Below are positions 1 to 12,700 of a stretch of 64,000 nucleotides of DNA, one piece after another. The position numbers and the translations under genes are program-made. Origin of the DNA: Salvator merianae (lineage: Eukaryota; Chordata; Lepidosauria; Squamata; Teiidae); the NCBI GenBank assembly GCA_003586115.2, contig QVOM02000034.1:136810941-136874940 (forward strand), given 5' to 3'. The notes under the pieces are model-generated. The model saw only the letters and a list, made by a program, of their open reading frames with translations, searched no databases and was not told where the DNA came from. How positions within the stretch are numbered: the first letter of the stretch is position 1; every line of letters begins with the position of its first letter.

Positions 1-708
1 CCAGGAAGCGGCCCTGGAGGTGTCTTCCCCACACTGTAGGAAGAATGATGCTGAGGGCACTCCCTACACTCAGGTGCTTGTACCACCACTGTAAAGATGG
101 CCTGCAGCAGTGCAAGCAGCTTAGCTGCCCTGTGCTTCATTCAGCTGTAGTTTATGTGGTGCAGGAAAAGGTCAGCTCCTGGGGACAAAATAGGTCCTGG
201 ATTTGAAGTTTGCAAGGAGGTAAGGTGCCCAGTGTGGAGGCACCGCCTGGTTTCCCACTTCTGTGGGCAGAATAAATGCTATCACCCAGCAGGTGCGAGG
301 GGGCAGCCAAAGGCCCTCTTTCGGGGAACTCCAACCCAAACCATTTAGATTTAGAGATTTAAGTCAGCACTTTAAATGGCCCAGAAATGGATCGGGAGCC
401 AGCGCAGTTGATGAAGTACTGGCACGATGTATATCCAGTTTCCTTAAGAGGCAACAGAACTGGGCTGTGAAGAGTGCATTCGCTTATCATCAACACAGAG
501 ACATAAAATAATGTGAGAGGATGGGAGGATAGAACAAATTGCACATCTATAGTACTCTGTCTAAAAACTGCAAATTTTAAGAAATGGGACAAAGAGTTTT
601 CCTAGTGGTTTAGTTCCGCTTCAAAGCAAAAATTAAGTAACACAGAAAATTAGCATTCCATATGAAGTCATAATATCACTAACCATAGGTAAAAAAAGGA
701 GTCCCTAC
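1..708. other. Intronic sequence left of the last visible FMO exon
   Basis: No coding signal matching the FMO last exon. About 310-440 resembles a common sauropsid interspersed repeat (AGCGCAGTTGATGAAGTACT and neighbours) whose family I cannot name. Nothing else is recognised. Confidence 0.5.
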
Positions 709-781
709 CGTTTCTCATTATACTTGACCTTCTTAAAAATGTCAGCCATCATCTCATCCTCTGAAGGCAATGTGTTCAGAC
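709..781 (-). CDS. FMO5-like: FMO seventh coding exon (residues 395-419); last exon before the window edge
   Basis: 73 bp, too short for a simple ORF scan. It encodes [18 protein letters not shown] and ends inside an Arg codon (CG then GTAGGG). The acceptor is a T-rich tract ending TTTCAG. Length, phases (1 in, 2 out) and the LPS..MM..I pattern all match the penultimate vertebrate FMO exon. The final coding exon was looked for in 1-708 and not found, so it lies left of the window. Confidence 0.93.
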
Positions 782-3700
782 CTGAAAAATAAAATTCAGT
801 TCTTCAAGTGTAGTTCCATGTGTGGTCAATAGGACACCCTTCATGCACTTCAGTGAGGTCTCTGATAGCATAAGGAAGCTTGAAGGTTTATGGGAAGAAT
901 AATGATGTTTAATCATGCTTCACAGGCATAAAATATTGACTGTCTATTGTAGGATAAGAAGAAAAAGCAGGTGGGAAATGGCATCATGAGTACAATCTGG
1001 ATACAGGTGTGGCATCCTGTCTAGAACCCTAAACAAATTTATTGTATTGTGGGTCCCACATTTCTTTGTACTTTTGTCTGCTGTGGCCTGAGGAGTACAG
1101 AACCATCTGTAAAGATTTGTGTTCCTTAGGGAAAACTGAATCTGTGGATGGCACTGAGTAACAAAAACATGACTTTGGAAATCTTCCTCATAGAAGCAGA
1201 TGAACTACAGTACTTAAGTGCAGCACTGCCTTTGCCAAGTGAGATATGAAAAACTGATGAACGCATAGTGATGGGTAGAACAGCAGAACAACATAGGGAC
1301 AATTACAGAAATGCCAAAGGCCACTGTTTCTTTTTCTTGGTCTCTTTATGAATGTATCCCTTTGTCTAATTGCTTATCTCTGCCTGCCCATGAAATCCAC
1401 ATTAATAAGTCATTAACTGTGAAACTCAGCATGTCTAAGTCTGTGTCTTCATGAGCACTCTAGGATGCTCCCAGCCAGGCCAAGAGCAGGAATTCAAGCA
1501 TCTGGATGCTCCTAGAGTGGTGTGTTTAAAAGTACCTACTCCCAAACAGCTCTTGGGACATCCTGGTCGTCCTGGGAGGTGACTTACCTGTATGTCTCAA
1601 TGGATGATTCTTGGGGTAGATGTTGGCCCATAAATCACCACAGGGGTGGGAGGAGGGAGAAGGCAACTTATCAATCAGGTTTGAGAACTGATTGTTGTTT
1701 GATTGTTGTTTCCATCCAGGCTGCTATTAAGTTGAATCAAAAATAACCAACTCAAAGGCCATTTTTGGTTCAATGCAAAAGTAGCCCACATAAAACCTCA
1801 CACCAGCACAGCTTTCACTTCACAAGGCAAGTGGCATTTGTTTTCCATGACTTTTGCCCCAGTGGTAGCTCATATGTGCTTCACATGAGTCACTACATCT
1901 CTGGGCTGCATTCCACTGTGTAAGACACAGTTTATAATCCCACCTAGGAGTAAGGCCACATCTCCACTTATGCTTCTGGGGCATCTCCGTGGGACTAAGG
2001 AGGTGCCCTCTCCATTTTTGGCAGCAGTGGGCACTTTGCAGTAAGCACACGGCCCCTTTTCTGGTGCAATCACGGAAGTGTCTCCTTTACAAAGCAGTTT
2101 CTCCCACCCTGCATGGAGACATGCAATTTCGCAATGCCTCTTCACTCTGAAATGGACACAAGAAGGATGCATTCTTTCTGCAGGATCTCCCCCATCTGTA
2201 GTGCTGCACTTGGAAATGGAGATGGTGCCTAAATTCCACTTAAAAAGTCAGGCTTATATTTAATTAATCATCCAGTTTAAACTTCAGTTTAGACTGAAGG
2301 ATTTTGCCTTCAGTCTTCCCACAAGTAATGAAAGAGCAATTAATATAATATTCTTACACATCCAGATTTTCAAAATTTGCACTTTCTAAGCAAACTGAAA
2401 TTTTGTGTAACTTAACTTTTCCAAATTTTGTAATGCAGTTCTCAAACAACAACAAGGTTTATGGCTGACTCTAGATGCTGACCAAATATCCCACTGGCAG
2501 TGATGCTCCAGAGAAAAGCCCCTCTGGAATTCTTGCCAGTTGGCTAGAAAGTGTGGGGGCTCATGCTGTCCGTGTGTGCTTTAGTGACAGACACATCCAG
2601 ATATTTTGCTGGTGTGAAATACTCGGAAGTGCGCAGTTGTGACCATCGCACATGCACAGCTGTCTTTTCAGTCCCCACACATGTCCGGTGGACATATACA
2701 TCCAGGTATTTCATCAACGCAAAATACCCAGATCTACACAGTGCTACCACCGTGTGCGGTGGCCAGTGCAACAATGGCAGCTCCAGCTACAAGGTAAGTA
2801 ATAGTGCTATTTCAGGAAAACCCACGATCAGAATCGGGGTTTCCCAAAATAGGCTATCATGTGTTTTAGGGAGGATACAGCATAGTATAGTGGGGTTGCC
2901 ATAGATACATGTGGCAATTCCACCACAGCAGTGCCATATTGGCACAATATTTCTCCCATCTGGACAGGGCCTATATAAAGGTAGATTTTAGGGAAAAGTG
3001 TGTTCAAAATGGTTCATATTAATCAAATATCATACGGAATGTTTTATACTGTATTATGGAAAATAGCTTGCAAAAATAGGCATATTAGTCAAACACATGG
3101 ACAGAAATGCACGTATAGGAGCTTCTTTACAAAAACATTCACAAACCTTGCAGAAATGGAAAGAACTAAACTTTACATTAATAATACAAGAAATATTGGT
3201 TCATCCTTTTTTCTCATGTTTCTTCACTATATCAGCTGATAATATCTGTAATTATTCTATTAACCTTTCTGTGATCTGTGAGCTCCTATACGTGCATTTC
3301 TGCCTTACTGCCCATGTACAGTCTATTGCCAAATCTCATCATCATCATTATTTTATAATTATTATTATAATTTGGAAAACCATATGGAGAAGAGAAAATT
3401 GAAAACACAAATAACAAAAATCAATTAAAATGTCCTAAATTCTATGTTTTCTTTTTATTCCCTTAAATAAAACACAAGTTCAAATAAGGGGCAGGAAAGT
3501 CAAAAGATCTTTTTCATTTTGTATTCTTGATTTTTTTCAATTGATACTGATTTTATTATGAATGGGAGATCCATGGGGTTCCATACAATAGGACACAATC
3601 TGAAGGTCATAAAATAGAAGTCTGTACAACATAGACCCCTAAAAATTCAGTTGAAATTGAGTAGGAATTGAATTTCTCAAAATGCTTCTGTTTCTGTCAC

Positions 3701-6700
3701 TTCTCTAGTCTTGTCTCAAAGAAAAATCTGTTATGCAGATAAATGGGAGGATTAGAAATCATGTTCTCTCAGGCATGAGAATCAAGGTTTTCAATGCTGT
3801 ATTCAGGAAGCAAATAATAGCAAAACAGTAGTTCAACAATACCTAGCATTCCTCTCTCTCCCTCTTACCTTTGAAGACTCTTGTGGCCCACCGTGCTTGA
3901 AGCTCAGATATTGGCATAATGGCTCCCAAAGGCTGTAAGAGGCCAATGATGGCTAATGTAGGCTTTTCTAGATTCGGTGGGAAGACAAATTTATATAGTG
4001 GGATGTAATAATCCTTTGTCTTGATGACTCCCTCCTCAATGAAGGGGAATGAATAACTGTATCCTGTAGCAAATATCACGACATCAATGTTTTCTTCTCT
4101 ACTGCCATCCTCAAAAATCACACCAGTCTTGGTAAATTCCTTCACATTTGGCTTCATTAGCACTCGTCCAGAAATTATTGCATTTGGCAGATCATCAGCT
4201 GCAATTGGATACCTGCTGAGGAACCTACAAAGCCAAGAAGAAAAGAGGCTTCCCAGTTCCACAAGTTATGAGTCACTAAAGAGTTAGCATAGTGTTTGAG
4301 AAAGGATCCTGATTATAATTTGCCTGGCGGCTTATACAGTACTTCCTTGAGAACAAAGGACAGGCCCATTGTCAATCATACAAAAGCAAACAGAACATGG
4401 TGAGGATTTATGTCATGAAATAAATCTACAGAGCCTGTTAAGATTGGCAACAGACGTATCTCAAGTGGAGACCATATCTGAAATCGGTAAGGACTAGGAA
4501 TCATTCTCATGCTTAAATGTATTATATTACTATTCATTCTGCTTTGTAAGACTCCTGCTAAATCTCAGGGGATCATATTTGTTTGCTGCATCTCAGTTTT
4601 TATTTCTTCTCTGCATAGTAGTACAATACACAGCCTTACCTGTGTTGGGGCTTTATGCCATAATTCTCATGATTGAATCTCATGTTTAACTTTTTCTCTC
4701 CCCACAGGTTCACAAGAGCCTTAGGAAGTGTATGCCGCAGGAGGTTTTTGAAACGTGTGAAATGCACAACATCCAAGGGGTAGCCATCATCAGAGACACG
4801 GTTTACCACCCAAGTGCCAGTTCGGGTGCTCAGGAAGATCTGTTGGGGGGAGGAAAGGGCAAATTAAGGAGGAAAGCCCAATCCAAACTTCTGCTTTTAG
4901 CCAAATGCAGGGTCTACTGAAATAATGATCCACATAAAAGACAGGATGAGGCCATGGCTCCTCTTATCTATTTAAGACATCTGAAGACGGGTAGCTTTGT
5001 TTTCATGGCACGACTGAAATGGCTTTGTGTCTCCTTTGCCTTCAGCCAGGCCACATGGACAAGTGGTGACACCTATCCTCAGAGGCCATGACTGGCTGCC
5101 TCCTTGTGAGTCCACTGTCAGGTGCAGGTGGCCCCTTCAGGCCCGTCAGCCCATATAGAGAGAATGCTGCAAGGCAAGTGAAGGGGTCAGGGTGCAGGGT
5201 ATTCTTCATAAGGCAACCTTACTAGGCCCCTAGGACATTAATGCTCCCCTCAGATGCTTTGGTGGAGAAGAACTGGAGACATGCCACCTTGTGGGCCCAG
5301 GAAGGGCATGTGTACCATGTAATGGTAACATAGTCTGAGAAATTCTTCCCCACAGTCAGAAAATAAATCGCTTCTATGCCGTTTCCTATGTTCATGGCAA
5401 ATGATTGGAAACTAGATGAATTTCTACCAAAAAAGAGGAAAAGAGAGAAAGGCGTAGCAAAACATGTAGCACTCTCAGCCCTCATTATCCTCTAGTGCAG
5501 CCTGAAAGCCACCTAGTATTGCTTTGCATTAACATTTGGAAATGGTATTGGTGCAATCACAGAATTCCATATAAATTGCACTTTGGTCCTCAGTTCCGTT
5601 GAAAAAGTGGGACTTCATTTCAGTCTAAATCCAAATTAAACTAACCTGTTCCATCTGTTTTAGTAGGACTAAAATTAATTCAAAGAGAGAGTAAGAAATA
5701 ACAAAAGTGCACAGTGTCATTATTTATTTAAAAGACAAGTAGTTTTTAATCGAGCTGAACCTGTTGAGTGACATGGCTGAGGTCCACTGAAATATCTGCT
5801 CCAGAATTTCCCAAGCCTATCACAAGGATTCGTTGGTCCTGGAACTTCTCAGGATGCTTGTATTCTCGGCTATGCATTATTTTTCCCTTAAACGTCTCAA
5901 CACCTATTAGATTCATGAAAATAAAATAAAGACATGTTTGTGATGTTGCATAAGGTGCTTAAGCTGTGAAAGTAAGGACCAGGGGGCTTCCTGTATGGAG
6001 CCTTAATCTGTATAATGGGTCCATGTAGTTCACTTCTAGACCACACAGAACTGCAGGTTAGTGCAGATCTCTGAGGTCACACCCCCTGCTGGTCTGCTCT
6101 GTCTGCACGAGACAGAACATGATCCGGATTAGGACATCTGGGGAGTGGCCATACCGTGCCACCCAAAAGCACCCTCCAGAGGCCCTGAGGCTAGGAACTT
6201 TTGTTCCTAGCCCTCAGAGGCATGGGGGTGTGGCCGCAAAGCTCATAGGAGTTTTGCAGCCATGCTGTGGACTAATCTGGTTCAGCATTGTTAGTGCAGA
6301 TGGCACTGATCCTACCCATGCCTCCCCACAATCTTGCTCAGCAGGCCATGCTAATTCCTTTAGGTAAGTACAGAAACGGCCAAACTTTATGAGCTGTGTA
6401 ACTGTCTTGTACCGTTAGGCATTACTGCTTGAAAGACAATGGCAGGAAGGCATGGAATGTATGAGTTGCTCAGGCATCAGAGACTCCATCTCAGTTTTGC
6501 CAATGTTATCCAAGCAAATGAATGCAAACACAGCATTTGGCACCAGATTAGCTGCTGGAGAGATGACCTGTGGTCCATCTAACTGCCTTAGGGACTCCAC
6601 TCCAGGTTTTCTGTCAGAGTTTATTCGCTTCACCTTTCTTTTTTCCAAGGCAGTCACAAGGCAATGAGGCTATTTCACCCATAGCTAGGAAGAGCCTTAT

Positions 6701-9700
6701 GTGTTTATTTATTGTCATTGTTATTGTAGCTAAGTTATAGTTTTCTGAACTCTACTATAGTCGTCTAGAGAATGTTTTACAAAGGATAGTTGACAGATCA
6801 GTTATCCTTGGGCTCTTTAAAGCATAAGCTGTGGTTGTCACACTACGTAACCTATCCTAAAACCCATTCCAAGTTCAGACCATGCTTTGGAGCTGTGGAG
6901 AGGAAAGAGGTAGGGCAAAAGTATAATAAAGTCTTGCTTTTTCCTGCCTAAGCAGAACCTGGTGTGCAATGTACTGTCCCATCTCTTTTGTCCTATGATT
7001 CTAATCTGTTGGCTGAAACTGCTGTCACTGGAAGCTGATGCTGCATACGTTTTCCATCGGTCACAACAGAGACCTGGCCAGAGATCAGCCCATAAATCAT
7101 CTTCCTCCCTGCTCTGTTCATCCACATGGATGGGAGAGGGGAAGGCAAACTGGCCATCGCAATCTGTCCAAGAGCTGTTGAAAGGGGTTTTTAGGGTAAA
7201 TTGACTCTCGGGTCAGCGCTGGCAATTCATGGGCTGGCCAGGGGCATGAAGGTGTGCCTGCTCAGTCCCCTAAGGTGCCCAGATGTTAGTCTGCCATGAC
7301 TGTGGGACAAACAGAGAGTAGGGCCAGAGAAAGCACACACTCAAAGCAAACGCTGCAGTCAAAGACAATGCTGGTATGAAATACATTTCTGCCACTTTTA
7401 AGCAGTCATCATCAAAACCACCTACCAGGAAATGCATCCAGAGGAAAATAAGGATCTATGTGGTGGCCAGTGCAGACTAGAACAGCATCAAAAACAGCAG
7501 ATTCCTGCTTCCCATATGTTTCTGTTACAACTTCCCATTGGCCAGTAGCACAGAAATCTGGGCATTTCTTTATGTGGCGGACACAGGCCTTGAAAATAAA
7601 ATATGTTTGATTTTATACTGATATTTCACAACAGTAAAACATGTGAATTAAAGCATACCTACAGAGAACTGGGAAAACAACTCTTGGAGAACTGCACAAA
7701 CAACCATTTACAGCGCCTCCTCAGGCTGAAGGTTGTGGGAATTCTTTGATATACTTTCTAGAATTGGGCTTATGCTGTATTATAGAAAAAGAGCCTTTTA
7801 CTCATTGGAATGCTGAAACTTGTTCTCAAGCAATAACAATTGAGGGTGCAGGCGGAACTTTACAAGCCTGGAAATTATTGTAAACAAGCAAAATCCTTAC
7901 AGGCTAGAGATGTGCAAAATTCAATTCGTTTCACAAATTTGATTGAATATTTCACATTCACAGATATTCACATCAAAATGAAAATGCAGTTTTTCACATT
8001 TCCAAAACTTCAGTCCAATCAAACCAGTCTCCCACTTGCAAAAACACAAAAAAAGATTGAATATTCATGTTTTTGTTGTGTTTTTACCAACAAAAAGGGC
8101 GTTTTCAATGAAAAAAAAAGCATTTGACAAAAAACTTAGAAGTGAATGAGAAAAACTGGGTTTTGATCTTATGGTTCGACAATGAAGTGAAAAAAATGGG
8201 TTTTTCCTTTGACAGCAAAATGAACATGCAAATTTCATTTGTGCACATCCTTATTACAGACTGAACTTTGGGGCAGCCTTCTCGTCATTGTGTAACTTTC
8301 CAACATATGGAGCTTCTAGTATGGATATTCAGTCTTGTAAACCTTGATCTGAAATCTTAGGCTGTTGTCAGATGCAGCAAAAATGCAAACATGCAGTGTT
8401 TGTTTATTGGCAGCTTCTGGGAGCTTGCTAAGCATGCAAAAAAAGAGAAGAAAAAAGAAAGGGGAAGGGTGCACAGAGGCTCCCAGAAGTTACCAGAAAA
8501 CTTTACCTGAAGACCTGGTACACATAACCATGCTGGGGAAATGCTATTGTAGCCATGAGATGTTATGAAACACCTGAATGTGTAGCCCTGCCATAATAGG
8601 AGCACATAACTATATACAAATTGATATGTATTTTATGAAATATAACTATATAAATACAGGGAATCTGACCAGAATCCTGGACCCTGTAGAAACCAGATTT
8701 ATTCTGCTTATCTCTTGAATAAGTTAATCTGGCTGCTGAGAGTCAGCTCAGGAAATTATGCATTAATGGTTAACAAAAGATTGGGCAAGTGTCTGGCCAT
8801 CAAAACTAGTCCATTGTTCAAGCCTACATCTTGAGAACTTCTCATTAAGAACACAAACAGCACAATTCAAGCTCATCAACCAGTGTAGTTGTCTGTCTAT
8901 CACATCTTTGCCCAAGTAAAAGGAAGCTTGCTCCTTTTTTCTACTTGGGAAAAAGAATATAAAAAGTTCAGGTTTTTACTATTAGGAAGTTAGGAGAAGA
9001 GAAGAAGAAGAAGGAAGTTAGCAGGAGCTGAGTTAACTAGGAGAAGAAGAAACATGAGTTAGCAGGAGAAGAAGAGACATTATGGAGCAGAGGAAGAAGA
9101 GAGAATCTCAGCGCCATTTTACCTGGCTAAGAGCTGACTTTACTTCCCTCCTGAAATGGAGAGGGAACAGATTTTTCTAAGGAGCTGCTTGATCCTAATG
9201 CTTGCTTGCAGTTTCCTTTATTTTCCTTTTTGAGCTGATTTCACTTAAAGAGGGATTCCATATCTCTCTCCATGCCCCTTGGCAAAAGAGCTATTTTTGT
9301 TTCTAAAGGAGTAAGGGTTGTGGAGCCTCGTCCACATCCCATTCTCTGATTTTTCACCCATTTTGCCTGCAAGAGCCCTATGCATCTTTTCCCCTAATTT
9401 TCCTTTTTGGCATGATGAAGATTTACCTGGAGAGACTACAGATGGGTGAGATTTATCCCTTTAGTGCTAGGAACCTCTTTAGTTTCCATTGCTAGTTTCT
9501 TTCAGACCCTCTCTCTTTCCCCCCTTTATACACACTAAATAGGTCTCCTTATTTAAGTTTGGAGCCAAGCTTTTTCTTTTCCTTTTCCAAATGCCAAACT
9601 ACCTATCCTACCTATGAAACTAGCTGATTCTAACAAATTACATTGTTTATTGCTATTTCTTTGGATTTCAATCTTTTTGCTGGGTCCTAATAAAGATGCA

Positions 9701-12700
9701 CCATTTTTTTTCAAGGCTTACCTCCCCTCTTTATTTGCATTTTCTATGTCAATTTAGCATTATTAAAACCATAACCGAGAAACTGATCCCTAAAAAGGTC
9801 TAAATGCCTGGGCAAAAGCTAATTTCCCCAAAACAACTCAAACCCAGAGCATCGGCCTTTAACGCTATGCATGTCTAGTGGGCCAGGCTGAAAGACAATG
9901 CCAACTTCTTAATATACCGCATTGCCCTTCAATGTTAGGAGGCAGCCTTGTGCAATAGTCCAAACTAGACTGTTGTTTGCACATGCAAACTGTGGTGCAG
10001 TGATGATATATACTCTTTTCTCATAGAAATTCATCCAGTATTCAGTCTCCAGGGTCTTCAGGTAGGATTATTCAAGATACCTGTCTGAAATCCTGGAAAA
10101 CACTCCAAATTTCTTAAGGCGTCAAGGTGAAGTGTTGTAAAAAAATGGAGGATTATGGTAGCACAATGTGCCATTTTACTCATACTTTGAGTCCATGTCT
10201 GTGTCTACATAATTCACAGCCATAAAAGAAGCAGGATGCAGGAAGAAGGAAAAAGGAAGAAGGAGCACGTTCTTTAAATTCCCAGGTAGTGTTAGACAGA
10301 CAACGGCTGGATGGGCACACATATGTGCGCACACACAGAGTATCCTTTTGCACTGTGTAGCACAACGGTTACCAACAAGGTACTTGAAGTATTTCTTTGA
10401 ACCCACAAAGCTTCTCAGCCTGACCCCACTAGCTGCCAGGTGGACAAACGCAACTAGAGGAGATGGTGCTTACGGCATGCACTCAACATTGCAAACTGCC
10501 CATTGGCTCCCAAAGGTTAGCAGCTCTTAGCATAGCAGCTCTAAATCTGTCTGCTGAATAAAGAAGAATCACCTGATCTTGCAGATAATTGGCCGCTGTT
10601 TTGTGTGGCACGGCTGTGCACAATACTGCTCTGTTTTCACAGATGTTTCAGCATATTCATGGAATATGCTGTGAAAGAACTGCTGCGGCTGGAGTGGGCT
10701 GCTCTCTTTTTGGATGCTTGGCTTTTTGTACTGCTGTTTTCATCCTTCGTTTTAGGGTAGTGTGTGAGATGCTGCCTAACTAATCAGATAATCCGTGTGG
10801 CTTCTTACCTTGAAACGGATGTGTCTGAGTAAGTCAAAGTGTTTTGCATACATCCTGAAGTACTCCATTACTTTGCTGTGATGCATGTAGTTTGGGTACT
10901 CCTCAGGGATGGGGAAATCACTGTAGGTCATCATCTCTTTGGAGGTATTAATGGTTAGAGATTTGTAAATACTCGCTTGGCCCCCAATATCTTGCTCCTG
11001 CAAGAAATGGTGTAAGTTTAGTGGAGACAATAGCTTTCAAGCTGACCTGGCCTAGAATACAATCTCTCACATCATTCATTATAGCTCCTAAGTTCTGGTT
11101 AGCTACTATATTCTTAGCTGCTAGTTCTTGAAATTGTCACTTTCAGTTAAAAAGCAGCCTTTACAGACAGAGTGTATAAAATATAACTTCCCTCCCTACA
11201 TATTGAATTATGATATACTTTTGTTAGATTACTAAACATAAACTTGCATATCAAAAAAAGGTAGCTAAATGTTTCTGTAATTTCTTTTTCACTTTATATT
11301 TTTTAAAACATATAATCATTTTTTCCTACCTGTTTATCAGCTTCACTTATATTTACTGTCATAAATCCAACTTCAGACTGAACAGTTTGATGTTTCCATC
11401 ATTTTGAAATTCTCTGGCAGGATTTGAAAGTGAACTATCCTAAGCAGCCATTTTCTGAACCAATTAACATGGCACTTTGTCTTTCAGATATTACAGTTTT
11501 GCTTCAGAAAATGATAGTTCTCATCAGAAGTTTCTTAATGATCCTATAAGGAGTTCTGATAATCTTCCTAAAGTATATCTGGCCCATGACTCCCAATCAC
11601 CTTTTTAGTTTAAAACAAGAAGACACTGATGGGCATATTTATCATTCATTGTTTCTATATATATTTCTGTGTTGCCATACAGTACAGGTTTATAAATCTT
11701 TTAAAAATTAATATAATTTATAATGACCCATAAAAATTAGTACAAGTTTAAGCATCACTCCCCAATTAAAATTCAAACCAAAGTATCTATATTGCATTTA
11801 CAAATTCCAAAGAAGTTCATTTTTGGACTACAGTTTCTGCCATCTGCAGTCACAGAAGGGTTCTTATGAAGTGACAGAAGCCTTCAGTAGATACAGCAGT
11901 TTGTGCATCCAGGTAGATGCCCATTGTGACTGTTGGAACAGCAGGCAAGGAAGTAAATCCAACACACTTACCGGTTGGAGTTGTCTCTGGTCAGAGCATG
12001 TCAGGAATGACCAGGGCCAGTTGCATGTAGGATCTGGGAACATTCTCTTTCCTGTGTCCAGATGTCGGTTGCCCTGCCCACCTCTAGCCACAATTGGGTG
12101 AGAGGATGATGCATACACCATGTGTTCACACTGTTCCGGTACCATTCCTGATGGCACGGGACAGCTTGTGGACAGTTTTTAAGGTAAGTCTTGGGAACAG
12201 GCAGGAGGTCTTGAGGACTATTCCAGGTGGATCACAGTGTGGACAATGCATTTGTGTGTTTCACCTGGAACTGTCTTCAGGCATAGTGAGAAAAGGTCCC
12301 AAAAGTAAGAGTAGGAAAAGATCATGGTAAGTGAGGCTATAGACGCTCATGAAAATTGAATCCACTGACCCCCTCACAACTATCTGGTAGTGGTGATGAA
12401 TAAAGTGGTTCTTGCCATATGTTATGCTTTCAAGGTGTATCCCAATAATTTATTCTAGAAACTGCCCAGAGAAACTTAGTTATTGGATGGCTATATAAAT
12501 GCATTTAATAACAGAAATATTTTATTTATTTAAAATATTTATACATAGCTTCCCATTAAAATATAATCTTGAAGCTGTGTACAAAAAATAAAAACAGCTA
12601 GAATCATGATAGTTATATAAAAACATAATTAAAATCAAGGATGGGAGAAACAAACATTAACTCTGGAAAGGGCTGAGTAAAAAGATAGGTCATCAGTTGG

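Larger units (their letters stand above)
7589..10808. other. Largest FMO intron, with a foldback element and an LTR-like block
   Basis: 3.2 kb between the second and third coding exons. It holds the inverted-repeat element at 7903-8253 and a TATA/AATAAA-bearing block at about 8685-9850, both listed separately. No further exon is expected because flanking exons join in phase. Confidence 0.6.

Noticed and set aside
1..708. Search for the last FMO coding exon
   Set aside because: No frame carries the expected C-terminal FMO wording or an acceptor in the right phase; open frames at 152-592 look repeat-derived.
3843..4262. Reading the open frame from its first Met as a separate short protein
   Set aside because: The first 12 residues are intron. 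A splice acceptor at 4225-4226 and the conserved 356-bp exon length show it is an FMO exon.
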